From a virus: a stretch of 64,000 nt of DNA. Numbering within the stretch: position 1 is the stretch's first letter; every line of letters starts with the position of its first letter. The notes below the pieces were generated by a model. It saw nothing but the letters and a program-made list of their open reading frames with translations. It did no database searches and was not told the origin of the DNA. The position numbers and the translations under genes were made by a program. The stretch covers positions 19,491 to 83,490 of IMG/VR virus record IMGVR_UViG_3300048999_000052; one strand, given 5' to 3'. This document shows, in pieces, positions 12,969 to 20,892 of the stretch.

Positions 12969-15671
12969 ATGAGAATCGTTCGGCAGCGCAAGCTGGTGAT
13001 CAAACGGGCACCGCGCTTTTGGAGCGCACACACTCACTCCACCTTCTCTGCTCAGGATGCTCTGCCCTCGGTACGCGAGATCGTCAACCGGGTCGCTGAG
13101 CTAGGCCAGCCGGCTCTTGGTCTGACCGACCACGGCAACATGGGCGGTTCGGTCCAGCTCTACCAAGCCTGCAAGAAAGCAGGCATCCTGCCCTTCCCCG
13201 GCAGTGAGCTCTATCTGGTCAAGAACATCAACAAGACCAAGTACGCCAAGGGCCGTAAGGCTGACGGTGCCGGTCGCTACCACATGGGCGTGCTGGCCTA
13301 CACGACCAAGGGCTACGAGAACTTGGTCAACCTGTCCACCCTGAGCCACAGCCAGTTCTACTTCAAGCCGCTGGTGGACCTGGAAAGCTTCGCCCGGCTG
13401 CACCAAGACGGCCGGACCGAAGGCTTGGCCATCACCACCGGCTGTTACTTCGGCCTGATCGTGCAGTCGCTGATCACCCGCGGCGAGAAGACCGTCAAGC
13501 AGTACCTGAAAGCGCTGGACACCTGGTTCCCCAACTCGGTGTTCGTGGAGATCCAGAACCACAACATCGACCACGGGGATGGTTGGAATGACGACAAGGT
13601 CGCTGATGCGCTTGTCCAGATCGCTGATGAGCTCGGCCTACCCGTGGTCTGTACTCAAGATTCTCACTACACCTTGGAAGGTGATCGAGCAGACCATGAG
13701 GCCCTCAAGCGACTCGTCTCGTTCGGACCAGATCCCGACGATGCCGTCTTTCCCGGAGACGGATTCCACCTCGCTGATGATGCGTGGCTTGATCAACACC
13801 ATGCTCCAGCGCGTCTGGAACGGGGACTCGAAGGCTTGGCTGAACTACTTGGACGTCACGATCTGTCCATCCCGGTACTCGACTCTTACCAGTACGCAGT
13901 CCCTCTCGCCCTCACCGATCCACAGGCCCTTCTTGTTTCCAAGTGTGAAGCTGAGCTGCGTCGACGGGGTCTGGATAAGCCAGCCTACCGACAGCGCCTC
14001 GCCGCAGAGCTTGAAGTTGTTGGGGCAGCCGGGATGGCGGGCTATCTAATCCTTTGTCAAGAAGTAACGGAGTACATGCGGAATGAGAAAATTCTGTTCA
14101 ACGCTCGCGGTAGTGCTGCTGGCTCTTTGTGCTGCCACCTCCTGCGGATCACCGGACCAGACCCCGTCAAGTGGAACCTGCGGTTCGAGCGCTTCCTGAG
14201 CAAGGACCGGACCAAGCCACCCGACATCGATCTGGACATCGAGCACGAGCGTCGTGGTGACGTGATGGCCTGGATGCGGTCCAAGTGGAGCGTCCAGCAG
14301 ATTGCCACCTGGGCGAAGCTGTCGCTGACTGGAGAAGAGGGCGAGAACAAGGGCAGCCTGCTGGTCAAGTACTTCGCGGCCACCAACAAGAAGGTCGAGA
14401 CTGATGACGACAAGGTCCACGCGTGGAGTGAGGTGCCACGCGAAGATCAGCTGCTGCTCAGACGCTTGAGTGAGCGGGAGACGTACTCCGGCAACGGCAA
14501 GAATGCCGCGGGTGTGGTGGTGACTGCCACCAAGGCCCAGATCGACAAGATGGTGCCGATGCTGTGGATCGCGTCCTCGGAGAGCTTCCTGACCCAGTAC
14601 CCCAAGGACGACATCGAGGCGTTGGGCTACGTGAAGCTGGACGTGATGGGCGTGAAGATGCTCAGCGTGATCCGCCGAACGCTGGAGCTGCTGGGCAAGG
14701 AGGATCTGGAGTGGATTCCACTGACGGACGGGCCAACGTACTCTGCCATCCGCTCGGGGAAGACGGAGGGTGTATTTCAACTGTCTGGATGGAGTGCCCA
14801 ACAGGGGTGCCGCGAACTCAAGCCCTCCAAGATCAGCGATGTCATCGCTGCGATGGCGTTGTTCAGGCCGGCGACGCAGTCATCGGGGGCGACGAGCTCA
14901 TACGTTGCTCGAAAGAACGGGACCGAAGCTGTCCCTTCCCGGCACGACGTCATCATGAAGGCGACCACATCTACGTACGGCATCATGCTGTACCAGGAGC
15001 AGGTGATCGCGATCCTGCGCGAGCTGGGAATGGGCGCCGACGACCTGACCAAGTTCCTGAAGGCGGTGAAAGCCTCCAACAAAGACATCGGGGACGCCGG
15101 GAAGGTGATCGAGGGCTACCAGTCGATGATCGCTACCTTGGCGCGCAACCAGGGTATGACCGACCAAGACTTGTCCTGGCTCAGTACGGCGATCGACGGT
15201 TTCTCACAGTACGGATTCAACTCAGCCCACGCGACTACCTACGGCTTGATGGCCTACCAGACGGCCTACTTGATGGTGAAGCATCCGATCGAGTTCCACA
15301 CTGCGCTACTTGCAGTTGCGGCGGGCGACGAAAAGAAGGAGTCCAAGTATCTGACCGCAGCCCGATCCCGGGGAGTGAAGATCCTCCCACCGGACGTGAC
15401 GATCTCGGGTCTGACCTACACGATGGACCGGCGCCGGATGGCAGTCCGTAAGGGCTTGCTGGCGATCAAGGGCGTTGGGGCCTCGACCGCAGTAGAGATT
15501 GCTAACTGCCAACCATTCGCTAACTTCCAGGACTTCCTGGATCGAGTTGACCACCGCAAGGTGACGGGGGTCAAAGATGTACGGCTGGGCAAGAAGCCAG
15601 TCGATCAGGCAATCGGAGCACTGAAGGCGTTGTATGAGATCGGTGCTCTCAACTCCCTTTTGGAGATGTGA
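12969..15671 (+). CDS. dnaE: DNA polymerase III alpha subunit-like (DnaE/PolC family C), 900 aa
   Basis: This is the phage replicative DNA polymerase. An N-terminal PHP domain is shown by HTHST (residues 21-25), LTDHGNM, GSELYL and TQDSHYT. The palm holds PDIDLD (418-423) and KLDVMG (near 558), the three catalytic aspartates of family C. The HhH-like AIKGVGASTAVEI lies near residue 835. It is about 260 residues shorter than bacterial DnaE and seems to lack the C-terminal OB and tau-binding parts. The ATG has GGAG upstream. A segment of about 500 bp (13580-14100) has different codon use from its flanks. Confidence 0.92.
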   Translation: MRIVRQRKLVIKRAPRFWSAHTHSTFSAQDALPSVREIVNRVAELGQPALGLTDHGNMGGSVQLYQACKKAGILPFPGSELYLVKNINKTKYAKGRKADGAGRYHMGVLAYTTKGYENLVNLSTLSHSQFYFKPLVDLESFARLHQDGRTEGLAITTGCYFGLIVQSLITRGEKTVKQYLKALDTWFPNSVFVEIQNHNIDHGDGWNDDKVADALVQIADELGLPVVCTQDSHYTLEGDRADHEALKRLVSFGPDPDDAVFPGDGFHLADDAWLDQHHAPARLERGLEGLAELLGRHDLSIPVLDSYQYAVPLALTDPQALLVSKCEAELRRRGLDKPAYRQRLAAELEVVGAAGMAGYLILCQEVTEYMRNEKILFNARGSAAGSLCCHLLRITGPDPVKWNLRFERFLSKDRTKPPDIDLDIEHERRGDVMAWMRSKWSVQQIATWAKLSLTGEEGENKGSLLVKYFAATNKKVETDDDKVHAWSEVPREDQLLLRRLSERETYSGNGKNAAGVVVTATKAQIDKMVPMLWIASSESFLTQYPKDDIEALGYVKLDVMGVKMLSVIRRTLELLGKEDLEWIPLTDGPTYSAIRSGKTEGVFQLSGWSAQQGCRELKPSKISDVIAAMALFRPATQSSGATSSYVARKNGTEAVPSRHDVIMKATTSTYGIMLYQEQVIAILRELGMGADDLTKFLKAVKASNKDIGDAGKVIEGYQSMIATLARNQGMTDQDLSWLSTAIDGFSQYGFNSAHATTYGLMAYQTAYLMVKHPIEFHTALLAVAAGDEKKESKYLTAARSRGVKILPPDVTISGLTYTMDRRRMAVRKGLLAIKGVGASTAVEIANCQPFANFQDFLDRVDHRKVTGVKDVRLGKKPVDQAIGALKALYEIGALNSLLEM

Positions 15672-16495
15672 TGGTAGACGTAAAACTGGAGTCCATCACT
15701 CCGGAGCTGGCAGCCGAATGGCTGGAGAAGAACCTCAGGAACCGCAACCTGCGCGACTCAGCGGTAGCGCAGTACGCCCGGGACATGGTCAACGGTCAGT
15801 GGCTACTGACTGGCGAAGCGATCAAGTTCGCCGAGGACGGCACGCTGCTGGACGGCCAGCACCGACTGGCCGCGATTGAGAAGTCCGGCCTGACCGTAGA
15901 CATGTTCGTGGTCCGCGGGCTGGAGAACGAGTCGCAGAAGGTGATGGACACCAACATCCGCCGCGGCGTGGGCGACATGCTCAAGCTGGCTGGTTACGCC
16001 AACCACATGGCATTGGCCTCGGCAGCTCGGTTGGCGATGACGTACCAGACCAACGTGCCCAACACCCGGCGTAAGTCGATCGCCAAGATGGGTCCGACCC
16101 ACCTGGAGGTCAGCGACTTCATCGAGAAGAATCCCGACCTGGTGGACGCCGTCCAGGACTCGATGAAGTACCGGCTCAAGATCGACATCAACCCCTCGGT
16201 GCTGGCGGTGACGTACTGGGAGCTGATGAAGCTGGACGCGGAAATGGCTGAGAACTTCTTCGAGTCGATCGCCAACAACACCACCAACGGCATCGGTGAC
16301 CCGCGCAACGCCCTGATCCAGCGGCTGTCGAGTGCTCGCCGGGCCAGTGAGCAGATCCCCCAGAACGCCTACTTGTCGATGATGTTCCGGGTCTGGAACG
16401 CCTGGGTGAAGGGCGACGAGATGTACCGGGTGCAGGTATCCAACAACCGCGACGGTGGTCTGATCGCGATCCCGGATCCGATCCAGCCGTCATGA
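15671..16495 (+). CDS. ParB/sulfiredoxin-fold phage protein, 274 aa
   Basis: It begins MVDVKLESITPELAAEWLEK and contains DGTLLDGQHRLAAI near residues 55-70, the signature of ParB-N-like (sulfiredoxin-fold) domains widespread in phages. In true ParB this region binds nucleotide and DNA. The C-terminal two thirds are helical. No partner ParA is visible, so plasmid-like partition is not indicated; such proteins may act as nucleases or regulators. The ATG at 15671 overlaps the polymerase stop. Confidence 0.75.
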   Translation: MVDVKLESITPELAAEWLEKNLRNRNLRDSAVAQYARDMVNGQWLLTGEAIKFAEDGTLLDGQHRLAAIEKSGLTVDMFVVRGLENESQKVMDTNIRRGVGDMLKLAGYANHMALASAARLAMTYQTNVPNTRRKSIAKMGPTHLEVSDFIEKNPDLVDAVQDSMKYRLKIDINPSVLAVTYWELMKLDAEMAENFFESIANNTTNGIGDPRNALIQRLSSARRASEQIPQNAYLSMMFRVWNAWVKGDEMYRVQVSNNRDGGLIAIPDPIQPS

Positions 16496-16851
16496 AGCGC
16501 ATCGTGCCCACCCCTCGTGACCTGGTGGTGGACAGGTCCGGGGGGCGGTGCGAGGCAATGACCACGGTCAGTGGCCTGGACGTGTGGACCAGGTGCTTTC
16601 GCAGCCCGATCGAGGTGCACCACCGGCTCACCAGAGCCCGGGGTGGGGATCTGCTGGACGAGCTGGGTGAGACCTACCACCTGATCGCATTGTGTCCCCA
16701 GCACCACCGAGAGGATGCTGATGGTGGGTTGGCCTACGAGTCCGGATTGCTGCTGGACGGTCGGATGTACAAGTCCGGTGGGCTGTACTGGTACGAGGGC
16801 TCGGATGACTACCTCAAGGACAACTACGAGCAGGGTGTGAGGTTGGGCTGA
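16492..16851 (+). CDS. HNH endonuclease, 119 aa
   Basis: It carries GGRCEAM, then IEVHHRLTRARGGDLLDEL and IALCPQHHRE, the Cys plus HNH-like pattern of small free-standing HNH nucleases: the HH dyad near residue 43 and the second metal His near residue 70. It would cut DNA using one metal ion. It overlaps the ParB-like gene by 4 nt. It could serve in recombination, packaging or as a homing enzyme; no intron is evident. Confidence 0.85.
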   Translation: MKRIVPTPRDLVVDRSGGRCEAMTTVSGLDVWTRCFRSPIEVHHRLTRARGGDLLDELGETYHLIALCPQHHREDADGGLAYESGLLLDGRMYKSGGLYWYEGSDDYLKDNYEQGVRLG

Positions 16852-17090
16852 TGGCAGAGGAGATGCAGTACTACGAGGACAGCGATCAGCAACAGCTAGC
16901 CGATGCCCTAGCCAAACTGCGAACTGACGAGGCCTACGTGTTGGTAGCGCCGGCTGAGTACAAGCGGCTGTTGGAGTCCGAAGCCAAGTTCGAGCGGCTG
17001 GCTGCATTTGTGGTGGATCACCCCTGGCCCGAAGTACGCGACGCCTGGGAAGAGTGGGTAGAAGTGGAGAACCTTCGTGAAGATGGATGA
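16851..17090 (+). CDS. Hypothetical acidic protein, 79 aa
   Basis: ATG at 16851 overlaps the HNH stop (TGATG). The protein is acidic and helical (MAEEMQYYEDSDQQQLADAL, then YVLVAPAEYKRLLESEAKFE) with an acidic, Trp-containing end. No motif is recognised. It lies in a run of tightly overlapped rightward early genes. Confidence 0.65.
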   Translation: MAEEMQYYEDSDQQQLADALAKLRTDEAYVLVAPAEYKRLLESEAKFERLAAFVVDHPWPEVRDAWEEWVEVENLREDG

Positions 17091-17553
17091 CAACCCCGAG
17101 TGGAACGTGGATGAGTACCGCAAGCAACGGGACAACGACCCACAGATCAAGCAGGTGATGAATCGCCTGGTGGAGGCGATCGAGAACGTCACCAAGGCCA
17201 TGGGCAGGTTCCAGTACGTGAACGAGAGCTGGGATCCCCAACCAGTTGCACCCAAGCGGCTGGGCGAGGCCCATCAGATCGGCAACAAGTCAGTGCTGAC
17301 CCACACCTACGACCAGTGCGTTGGGAGGAACTGTGTCATCCACAACCCCTCGGAGCACCGGATGCGGGGATGGGAAAAGAACTACCGACCAGACACCGGC
17401 CGAACTGAGCGGCTCTGTGAGCACGGCGTTGGACATCCTGACCCAGACGACGTGGCGTACTGGCTCACGCTCGGGAAGACACAAAGCTCGGTCACGACGC
17501 ACGGGTGTGACGGATGCTGTGCAGCGTACGAAGTGTCCGATCTGCCGCAGTAG
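17077..17553 (+). CDS. Conserved-type actinophage protein with Cys/His motifs, about 158 aa
   Basis: It starts with GTG at 17077 (an alternative ATG lies two codons later). After a polar N-terminus it has CVGRNCVIHNPSEHRMRGW, then LCEHGVGHPDPDDVAYWL and HGCDGCCAAY, a set of Cys/His clusters I know as a recurrent pattern in actinophage hypothetical proteins, probably zinc-binding. Function is unknown. It belongs to the early rightward transcript. Confidence 0.7.
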   Translation: MKMDDNPEWNVDEYRKQRDNDPQIKQVMNRLVEAIENVTKAMGRFQYVNESWDPQPVAPKRLGEAHQIGNKSVLTHTYDQCVGRNCVIHNPSEHRMRGWEKNYRPDTGRTERLCEHGVGHPDPDDVAYWLTLGKTQSSVTTHGCDGCCAAYEVSDLPQ

Positions 17554-17803
17554 TACTGGCGGCAAGAAGTGGAGCTACGCATCTGAGTACGACGCCTGGA
17601 AGATGATCGGGCAGATGATCCGCAGCGGTAAGTACGACAGCGTGCCCAACCGGGTCTACCCGTGTCCGTTTGGTCACGGATATCACAAATCTTCCCAGCC
17701 CCAGCGGCACAGCTACACGTTGCCTCAAGAAAAGACCAGGGTAGAGTACAGTCATGAAGATCAAGCAGGATCCGGCGAAGCAGGCCAAGGCCCAGATAGC
17801 TGA
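17507..17803 (+). CDS. Small zinc-knuckle protein, about 98 aa
   Basis: The meaningful part is TKCPICRSSTGGKKWSYASE with YPCPFGHGYHKSS later, two Cys pairs plus His as in a small zinc ribbon. The start is uncertain: GTG 17507 or GTG 17519. The last 17 codons overlap the next gene, and the promoter at 17720-17747 lies within this frame. It is similar in kind to the Cys-rich proteins of the left arm. Confidence 0.6.
   Translation: MTDAVQRTKCPICRSSTGGKKWSYASEYDAWKMIGQMIRSGKYDSVPNRVYPCPFGHGYHKSSQPQRHSYTLPQEKTRVEYSHEDQAGSGEAGQGPDS
17720..17747 (+). promoter_or_regulatory. Candidate promoter giving a leaderless transcript
   Basis: TTGCCT (17720-17725) and TAGAGT (17742-17747) are separated by 16 bp. 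The ATG at 17754 follows the -10 by 6 nt, so transcription should start at or beside the start codon. The block GGGTAGAGT is identical to that at 11134-11142 and has the same distance to its ATG. Confidence 0.45.
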
Positions 17804-17942
17804 CATCCTGCGCAACCACGAGTGGCTGATCTTGCGCGAAAGTGGTGATCACACCCCGGACTGGATCGACTACGAGATGTTGGCGGACCTGGTCTACGAC
17901 ATCGTCCGAGGCAAGACCTTCGGTAGAGAGGCAATCAATTGA
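17754..17942 (+). CDS. Small hypothetical protein, 62 aa
   Basis: It begins MKIKQDPAKQAKAQIADILR and continues HEWLILRESGDHTPDWIDYE, a helical, charged small protein without Cys pairs or membrane segments. The leaderless promoter immediately upstream suggests it is the first gene of a transcript covering the Cas4-like and following genes. Function is unknown. Confidence 0.65.
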   Translation: MKIKQDPAKQAKAQIADILRNHEWLILRESGDHTPDWIDYEMLADLVYDIVRGKTFGREAIN

Positions 17943-18232
17943 AGACCACCACGTTCTACGTACAGCTAGAGCCGCGTTGGCGTACGTGGAAAGACCACAC
18001 CACGGGTAAGTACCCACTGGACTCAGTGGTTGCCACCCGGGTGACCCAGACCAAGCCCACCAGGCCTCGGGTGGGGTCGATCACCGTCAAGCTGTCGATC
18101 GATATCCCCGAAAGTGTGTTCGAGCCGTTTGAGCCCGCAGTAGAGATCAGCATCCCCGAACCAGCCGAAGACATGATCCAGGTGAACGTCGAACCAGTAG
18201 AGGAGCCGCAGAATGCAGAAGCAGCACAGTGA
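17939..18232 (+). CDS. Hypothetical acidic protein, 97 aa
   Basis: TTG at 17939 overlaps the upstream stop, with GAGAGG nearby. The sequence is beta-like (MKTTTFYVQLEPRWRTWKDH, then VGSITVKLSIDIPESVFEPF) and ends in an acidic, Glu/Pro-rich tail. No motif is recognised. It overlaps the next small gene by 20 nt. Confidence 0.6.
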   Translation: MKTTTFYVQLEPRWRTWKDHTTGKYPLDSVVATRVTQTKPTRPRVGSITVKLSIDIPESVFEPFEPAVEISIPEPAEDMIQVNVEPVEEPQNAEAAQ

Positions 18233-18383
18233 GCAAACCAAAGTCACTGTCAGTAGCGATGAGTACCAGGAGCTCAAGCGGGATCAGAACTGGCTGCACT
18301 GCCTGGAAGCGGCCGGAGTAGACAACTGGGACGGCTACACCTTCGCCCGGGAGATCTACCGCCAGCGGGGCCACGATGACTGA
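18213..18383 (+). CDS. Small hypothetical protein, 56 aa
   Basis: ATG at 18213 is preceded by AGGAG. The peptide begins MQKQHSEQTKVTVSSDEYQE and ends with VDNWDGYTFAREIYRQR, a compact helical pattern. The Trp-Asp-Gly-Tyr part is of a type seen in small actinophage proteins, but no function is known. It overlaps both neighbours. Confidence 0.6.
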   Translation: MQKQHSEQTKVTVSSDEYQELKRDQNWLHCLEAAGVDNWDGYTFAREIYRQRGHDD

Positions 18384-18549
18384 GCTGCCCTACGTCGCGG
18401 TCACCATCACGCTCACCCGCAAGGAGTATGAGCAGATGAAACGGGACGCGATCTTCGACCGCGACATCGAAGAGCACATCCGGCTGAAGCTGGGTTTGCC
18501 GTACGCCCCCTACGGGTTCAAGAAGTATATGAAGGAGTTGTACGAGTGA
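18376..18549 (+). CDS. Small hypothetical protein, 57 aa
   Basis: ATG at 18376 lies inside the previous frame and the stop overlaps the next GTG. The peptide MTELPYVAVTITLTRKEYEQ followed by a basic helical part (FKKYMKELYE) resembles the previous small gene in having a strand followed by KEYEQMKRD or DEYQELKRD. The two may be related by duplication. Function is unknown. Confidence 0.6.
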   Translation: MTELPYVAVTITLTRKEYEQMKRDAIFDRDIEEHIRLKLGLPYAPYGFKKYMKELYE

Positions 18550-19397
18550 AGCTCACCCAGCTGCTCCAGGCTCACCAGCAAGAGCTGGTGGTCACCCCTG
18601 CCCACGAGCGCTGGTTGATCGCCAATCCGAACGCGGAGTACTCCGACGATGCCAAAGCGTTCCTGGCTGAACAGATCGGTAAGCCGGATCGGGTCCGCAG
18701 TGGCAGCTTCAGTCCTAGCTCTGCTGGCACCTGTCTACGACGGCGTCAGTTCGAGTATCTGGGGTTGCCGCGGCGCCCTTTTAAGACCTCTACCATCCAG
18801 ATCTTCCATAACGGCACCTGGACGCATTTGCGTTGGCAAGCCGCAGGCCTGTCCGCTGGCTGGCTCGACCAGGCAGAGGTGCCAGTGGCTCACCCCAAGT
18901 TGATGATGAAGGGCACGATGGACGGCCGGCTGGTCAACGGCCAAGGGCTGGAGATCAAGTCGATCAACTCCAACGGCTTTCGCAACGTGATGAAGTACGG
19001 CCCCAAGCGTGAACACCTGTACCAGGTGACCAGCTACTCGATTGCCTCGGGGATCGAAGATTGGGTGGTGCTGTACGAGGACAAGGACACCAACGAGTAC
19101 CGCGAGTTCAGGTTCAGCCCAGACAACCAAGGCCTGACTAAGGTGCTGCACGAGTACGAACGGCTGGTGATCGAGACCACCGGCAATCGCCTGATCGAGA
19201 TGAAGGACGAGTGCTGGGCCAAGCAAGGGAGTGAGTACTTACAGTGTCCATTTCGGGACGTGTGTCCACTGATGAAGTCGTGGGATCAGGCATGCGAATC
19301 CTCCGCGCCGGGGACGACCCCAGCACTGCCCTCGGGGTCAACCACAAAGGTCAGATCGTTGCGGCTGCGTCTCACGTCCAGTTCTCCCAGCGAGTAA
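18546..19397 (+). CDS. Cas4/RecB-like PD-(D/E)xK exonuclease, 283 aa
   Basis: This protein is expected to degrade DNA ends in recombination or DNA processing. Catalytic residues are Asp in GTMDGRLV (near 125), EIK (near 135) and the QxxxY-type element HLYQVTSYS (near 160). Cys in AGTCLRRR (near 61) and LQCPFRDVC (near 233-239) fit the 4Fe-4S cluster of Cas4-like nucleases. The last 40 residues overlap the next gene and are low-complexity. There is no CRISPR array nearby, so this is a recombination nuclease, not an adaptation factor. Confidence 0.8.
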   Translation: MKLTQLLQAHQQELVVTPAHERWLIANPNAEYSDDAKAFLAEQIGKPDRVRSGSFSPSSAGTCLRRRQFEYLGLPRRPFKTSTIQIFHNGTWTHLRWQAAGLSAGWLDQAEVPVAHPKLMMKGTMDGRLVNGQGLEIKSINSNGFRNVMKYGPKREHLYQVTSYSIASGIEDWVVLYEDKDTNEYREFRFSPDNQGLTKVLHEYERLVIETTGNRLIEMKDECWAKQGSEYLQCPFRDVCPLMKSWDQACESSAPGTTPALPSGSTTKVRSLRLRLTSSSPSE

Positions 19398-19747
19398 CCG
19401 ATGTACCTCTGCCTGCGGGTCTGCCCTCTCCTGATGACATCTACGACGAACTCCAGGGATACACGGACGTGCTGTTGGGCCGAAAGCCCAGCCCAATCAA
19501 CAGCCCCTACCTCGCACTTGCCGAAGTCGCCACGGCCTACTACGCCCGCGCCCAAGAGCTAGACATGTTGATCCACGAGGCTGAACGCGCCGGGGACGTA
19601 ACCAAAAGCGCTCCGCACTACAAGATCCGTACTGGCGCGCTGCGAAGCTTCCTGGAGATGAGCAAGAAGATGGCCGACCTGGGGAGTAGGCGGCTCACCC
19701 AGGAACAACTGCTGTATGAGGCCCGGCATGACGCCGGGGAGTACTGA
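19292..19747 (+). CDS. Hypothetical protein, about 151 aa
   Basis: I place the start at ATG 19292, 106 nt inside the Cas4-like frame, because the sequence becomes protein-like from MRILRAGDDPSTALGVNHKG on. A GTG at 19253 is possible. The C-terminal half is helical (YLALAEVATAYYARAQELDM, then RTGALRSFLEMSKKMADLGS). The last part, GSRRLTQEQL, recalls small terminase-like or packaging-associated proteins, but I am not confident. Function is unassigned. Confidence 0.6.
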   Translation: MRILRAGDDPSTALGVNHKGQIVAAASHVQFSQRVTDVPLPAGLPSPDDIYDELQGYTDVLLGRKPSPINSPYLALAEVATAYYARAQELDMLIHEAERAGDVTKSAPHYKIRTGALRSFLEMSKKMADLGSRRLTQEQLLYEARHDAGEY

Positions 19748-19749
19748 CT

Positions 19750-19800
19750 GGAATTGAGTAATATCTAGTCTGAAAATAACCATCCAGCTGCCTACAGAGA
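19750..19800 (+). promoter_or_regulatory. A+T-rich gap, possible weak promoter
   Basis: The bases after the stop at 19747 are unusually A+T-rich for this genome. TTGAGT (19754-19759) is followed after about 17 bp by TAACCA. It may hold a weak promoter for the genes from 19808 on. The -10 match is poor. Confidence 0.3.
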
Positions 19801-19807
19801 GTGACCA

Positions 19808-20005
19808 ATGATACTTACAGTGACTATCCAGCGGGATGGGTACGAAGAGCGCAAGAGCTACAGCAACGCCACCTATCAGGTGGACAACGGGGACCTGAGT
19901 ATCCACCGCGGAGAAGAAATGATCGCGTACTTCCCGAAGGGGATCTGGGCTTACGTAGAGGGTGAGCTGGATGACGTACAGGGTGACCAGAACCCACAAT
20001 CCTGA
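19808..20005 (+). CDS. Small hypothetical protein, 65 aa
   Basis: ATG at 19808 begins MILTVTIQRDGYEERKSYSN, followed by YQVDNGDLSIHRGEEMIAYF, a small beta-sheet-like protein with an acidic end. No motif is recognised. It is followed by an overlapping small gene. Confidence 0.6.
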   Translation: MILTVTIQRDGYEERKSYSNATYQVDNGDLSIHRGEEMIAYFPKGIWAYVEGELDDVQGDQNPQS

Positions 20006-20192
20006 GCTGATTCCCCGGCGGGCCAAGTACGACGGACAGCTGTTCCACCAGTACAACTGGGGAGTACGCAAAGCCATCAGGGCCTACGACGAGGATCAGG
20101 CGATTGCTAATGGCAAAGCACAGCGCATCGACGGGCGGGTTCGCTATCCAAACGTGCCCAGTGTGCAAGAACTGGACCCTGCAGGGCAGTGA
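19971..20192 (+). CDS. Small hypothetical basic protein, 73 aa
   Basis: ATG at 19971 overlaps the previous gene; GTG at 19962 is an alternative start. The sequence (MTYRVTRTHNPELIPRRAKY, then WGVRKAIRAYDEDQAIANGK) is basic with one helix. No motif is recognised. Confidence 0.55.
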   Translation: MTYRVTRTHNPELIPRRAKYDGQLFHQYNWGVRKAIRAYDEDQAIANGKAQRIDGRVRYPNVPSVQELDPAGQ

Positions 20193-20277
20193 ACTGGCAA
20201 CCAACGAGGAACTGAATCAGATCGTCCGTGAGCACCTGATGGAGTGCTTCGGCGTACCAGAGGAGCTGGCCTCATGA
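20110..20277 (+). CDS. Very small zinc-knuckle protein, 55 aa
   Basis: ATG at 20110 lies in a different frame inside the end of the previous gene. The peptide contains TCPVCKNWTL and, 24 residues after the second Cys, HLMEC, a Cys-Cys-His-Cys layout typical of zinc knuckles. The stop overlaps the next ATG (CATGA). This motif and the packing support a real gene. Confidence 0.6.
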   Translation: MAKHSASTGGFAIQTCPVCKNWTLQGSELATNEELNQIVREHLMECFGVPEELAS

Positions 20278-20645
20278 CCGCAGGCCGACAGTACGACCAG
20301 ACCGAAACTGGGATCAGGATCCACGAACGCTGCTCCTGTGGGGCGAATACCGAGATCGAGACCCAGAACGTACAACTAGCCGAACGACTGATTCGTAGGT
20401 GGCGTAGGAGCCACTATCACCTGGCTGACTACTACATCCCCAAGCCGATCAGGTTCAAAGACGACACGTATACCCCGACCGTTACCTCAACCGGGGTGAC
20501 CTACACCAGTACGACCGGGACCAGCGCCAGCGGTACGTTCTCTGGTGGTACGGCTAGCCGAGCCACTCAGACTGGAATCACCCAGCAACACCGGGGACAG
20601 TCCCCAGCAGTACGACGCAAGACGGGTGAAGAAAATGGCAATTGA
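20274..20645 (+). CDS. Hypothetical protein with CxC motif and Ser/Thr-rich tail, 123 aa
   Basis: ATG at 20274 follows GAGGAG. The N-terminal half contains HERCSCGANTEIE, a possible metal site, and a basic segment (AERLIRRWRRSHYHLADYY). Residues 65-105 are a Thr/Ser/Gly-rich linker. The end is polar. Function is unknown. Confidence 0.6.
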   Translation: MTAGRQYDQTETGIRIHERCSCGANTEIETQNVQLAERLIRRWRRSHYHLADYYIPKPIRFKDDTYTPTVTSTGVTYTSTTGTSASGTFSGGTASRATQTGITQQHRGQSPAVRRKTGEENGN

Positions 20646-20892
20646 TCGGCGCAAGTACCAGATCCTCAAGCACGGGATCGGCCACGAGGCTGCTTCCTAC
20701 CTGAGCAACCCGACGTTCTCCCCGCAGAAGGCAGCTACGGTGGCTGCTCCGACTGCAATCGGCTCGGTTGTAGCCGCGGGTGCAAACCCGACCAAGGCCG
20801 AGTACGACGCGCTACGTACTGACGTCACCAACCTTCGGACCACGGTGGCCAACCTGCTCACCAGCCTGAAGAACGCTGGCATCGTCGCGTGA
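20635..20892 (+). CDS. Small protein with fibre-like C-terminal helix, 85 aa
   Basis: ATG at 20635 begins MAIDRRKYQILKHGIGHEAA. The C-terminus, NPTKAEYDALRTDVTNLRTT followed by VANLLTSLKNAGIVA, is a heptad-patterned helix of the type that trimerises small phage head-fibre or tail-fibre proteins. Such a protein would be virion-associated even though it lies among early genes. Inferred from the pattern only. Confidence 0.55.
   Translation: MAIDRRKYQILKHGIGHEAASYLSNPTFSPQKAATVAAPTAIGSVVAAGANPTKAEYDALRTDVTNLRTTVANLLTSLKNAGIVA

Noticed and set aside
14564-15451. A 295-codon plus-strand frame inside the polymerase gene, and a 251-codon minus-strand frame at 14046-14801
   Set aside because: Both overlap the conserved DnaE domains in other frames and have shadow-like composition.
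15671-16495. Plasmid-like partition system suggested by the ParB-like gene
   Set aside because: No ParA-like ATPase and no parS-like repeats are seen, so a prophage-plasmid lifestyle is not supported.
18546-19397. Possible CRISPR link of the Cas4-like gene
   Set aside because: No repeat-spacer array and no cas1/cas2-like gene is present in the window; Cas4-like nucleases are common phage recombination enzymes.
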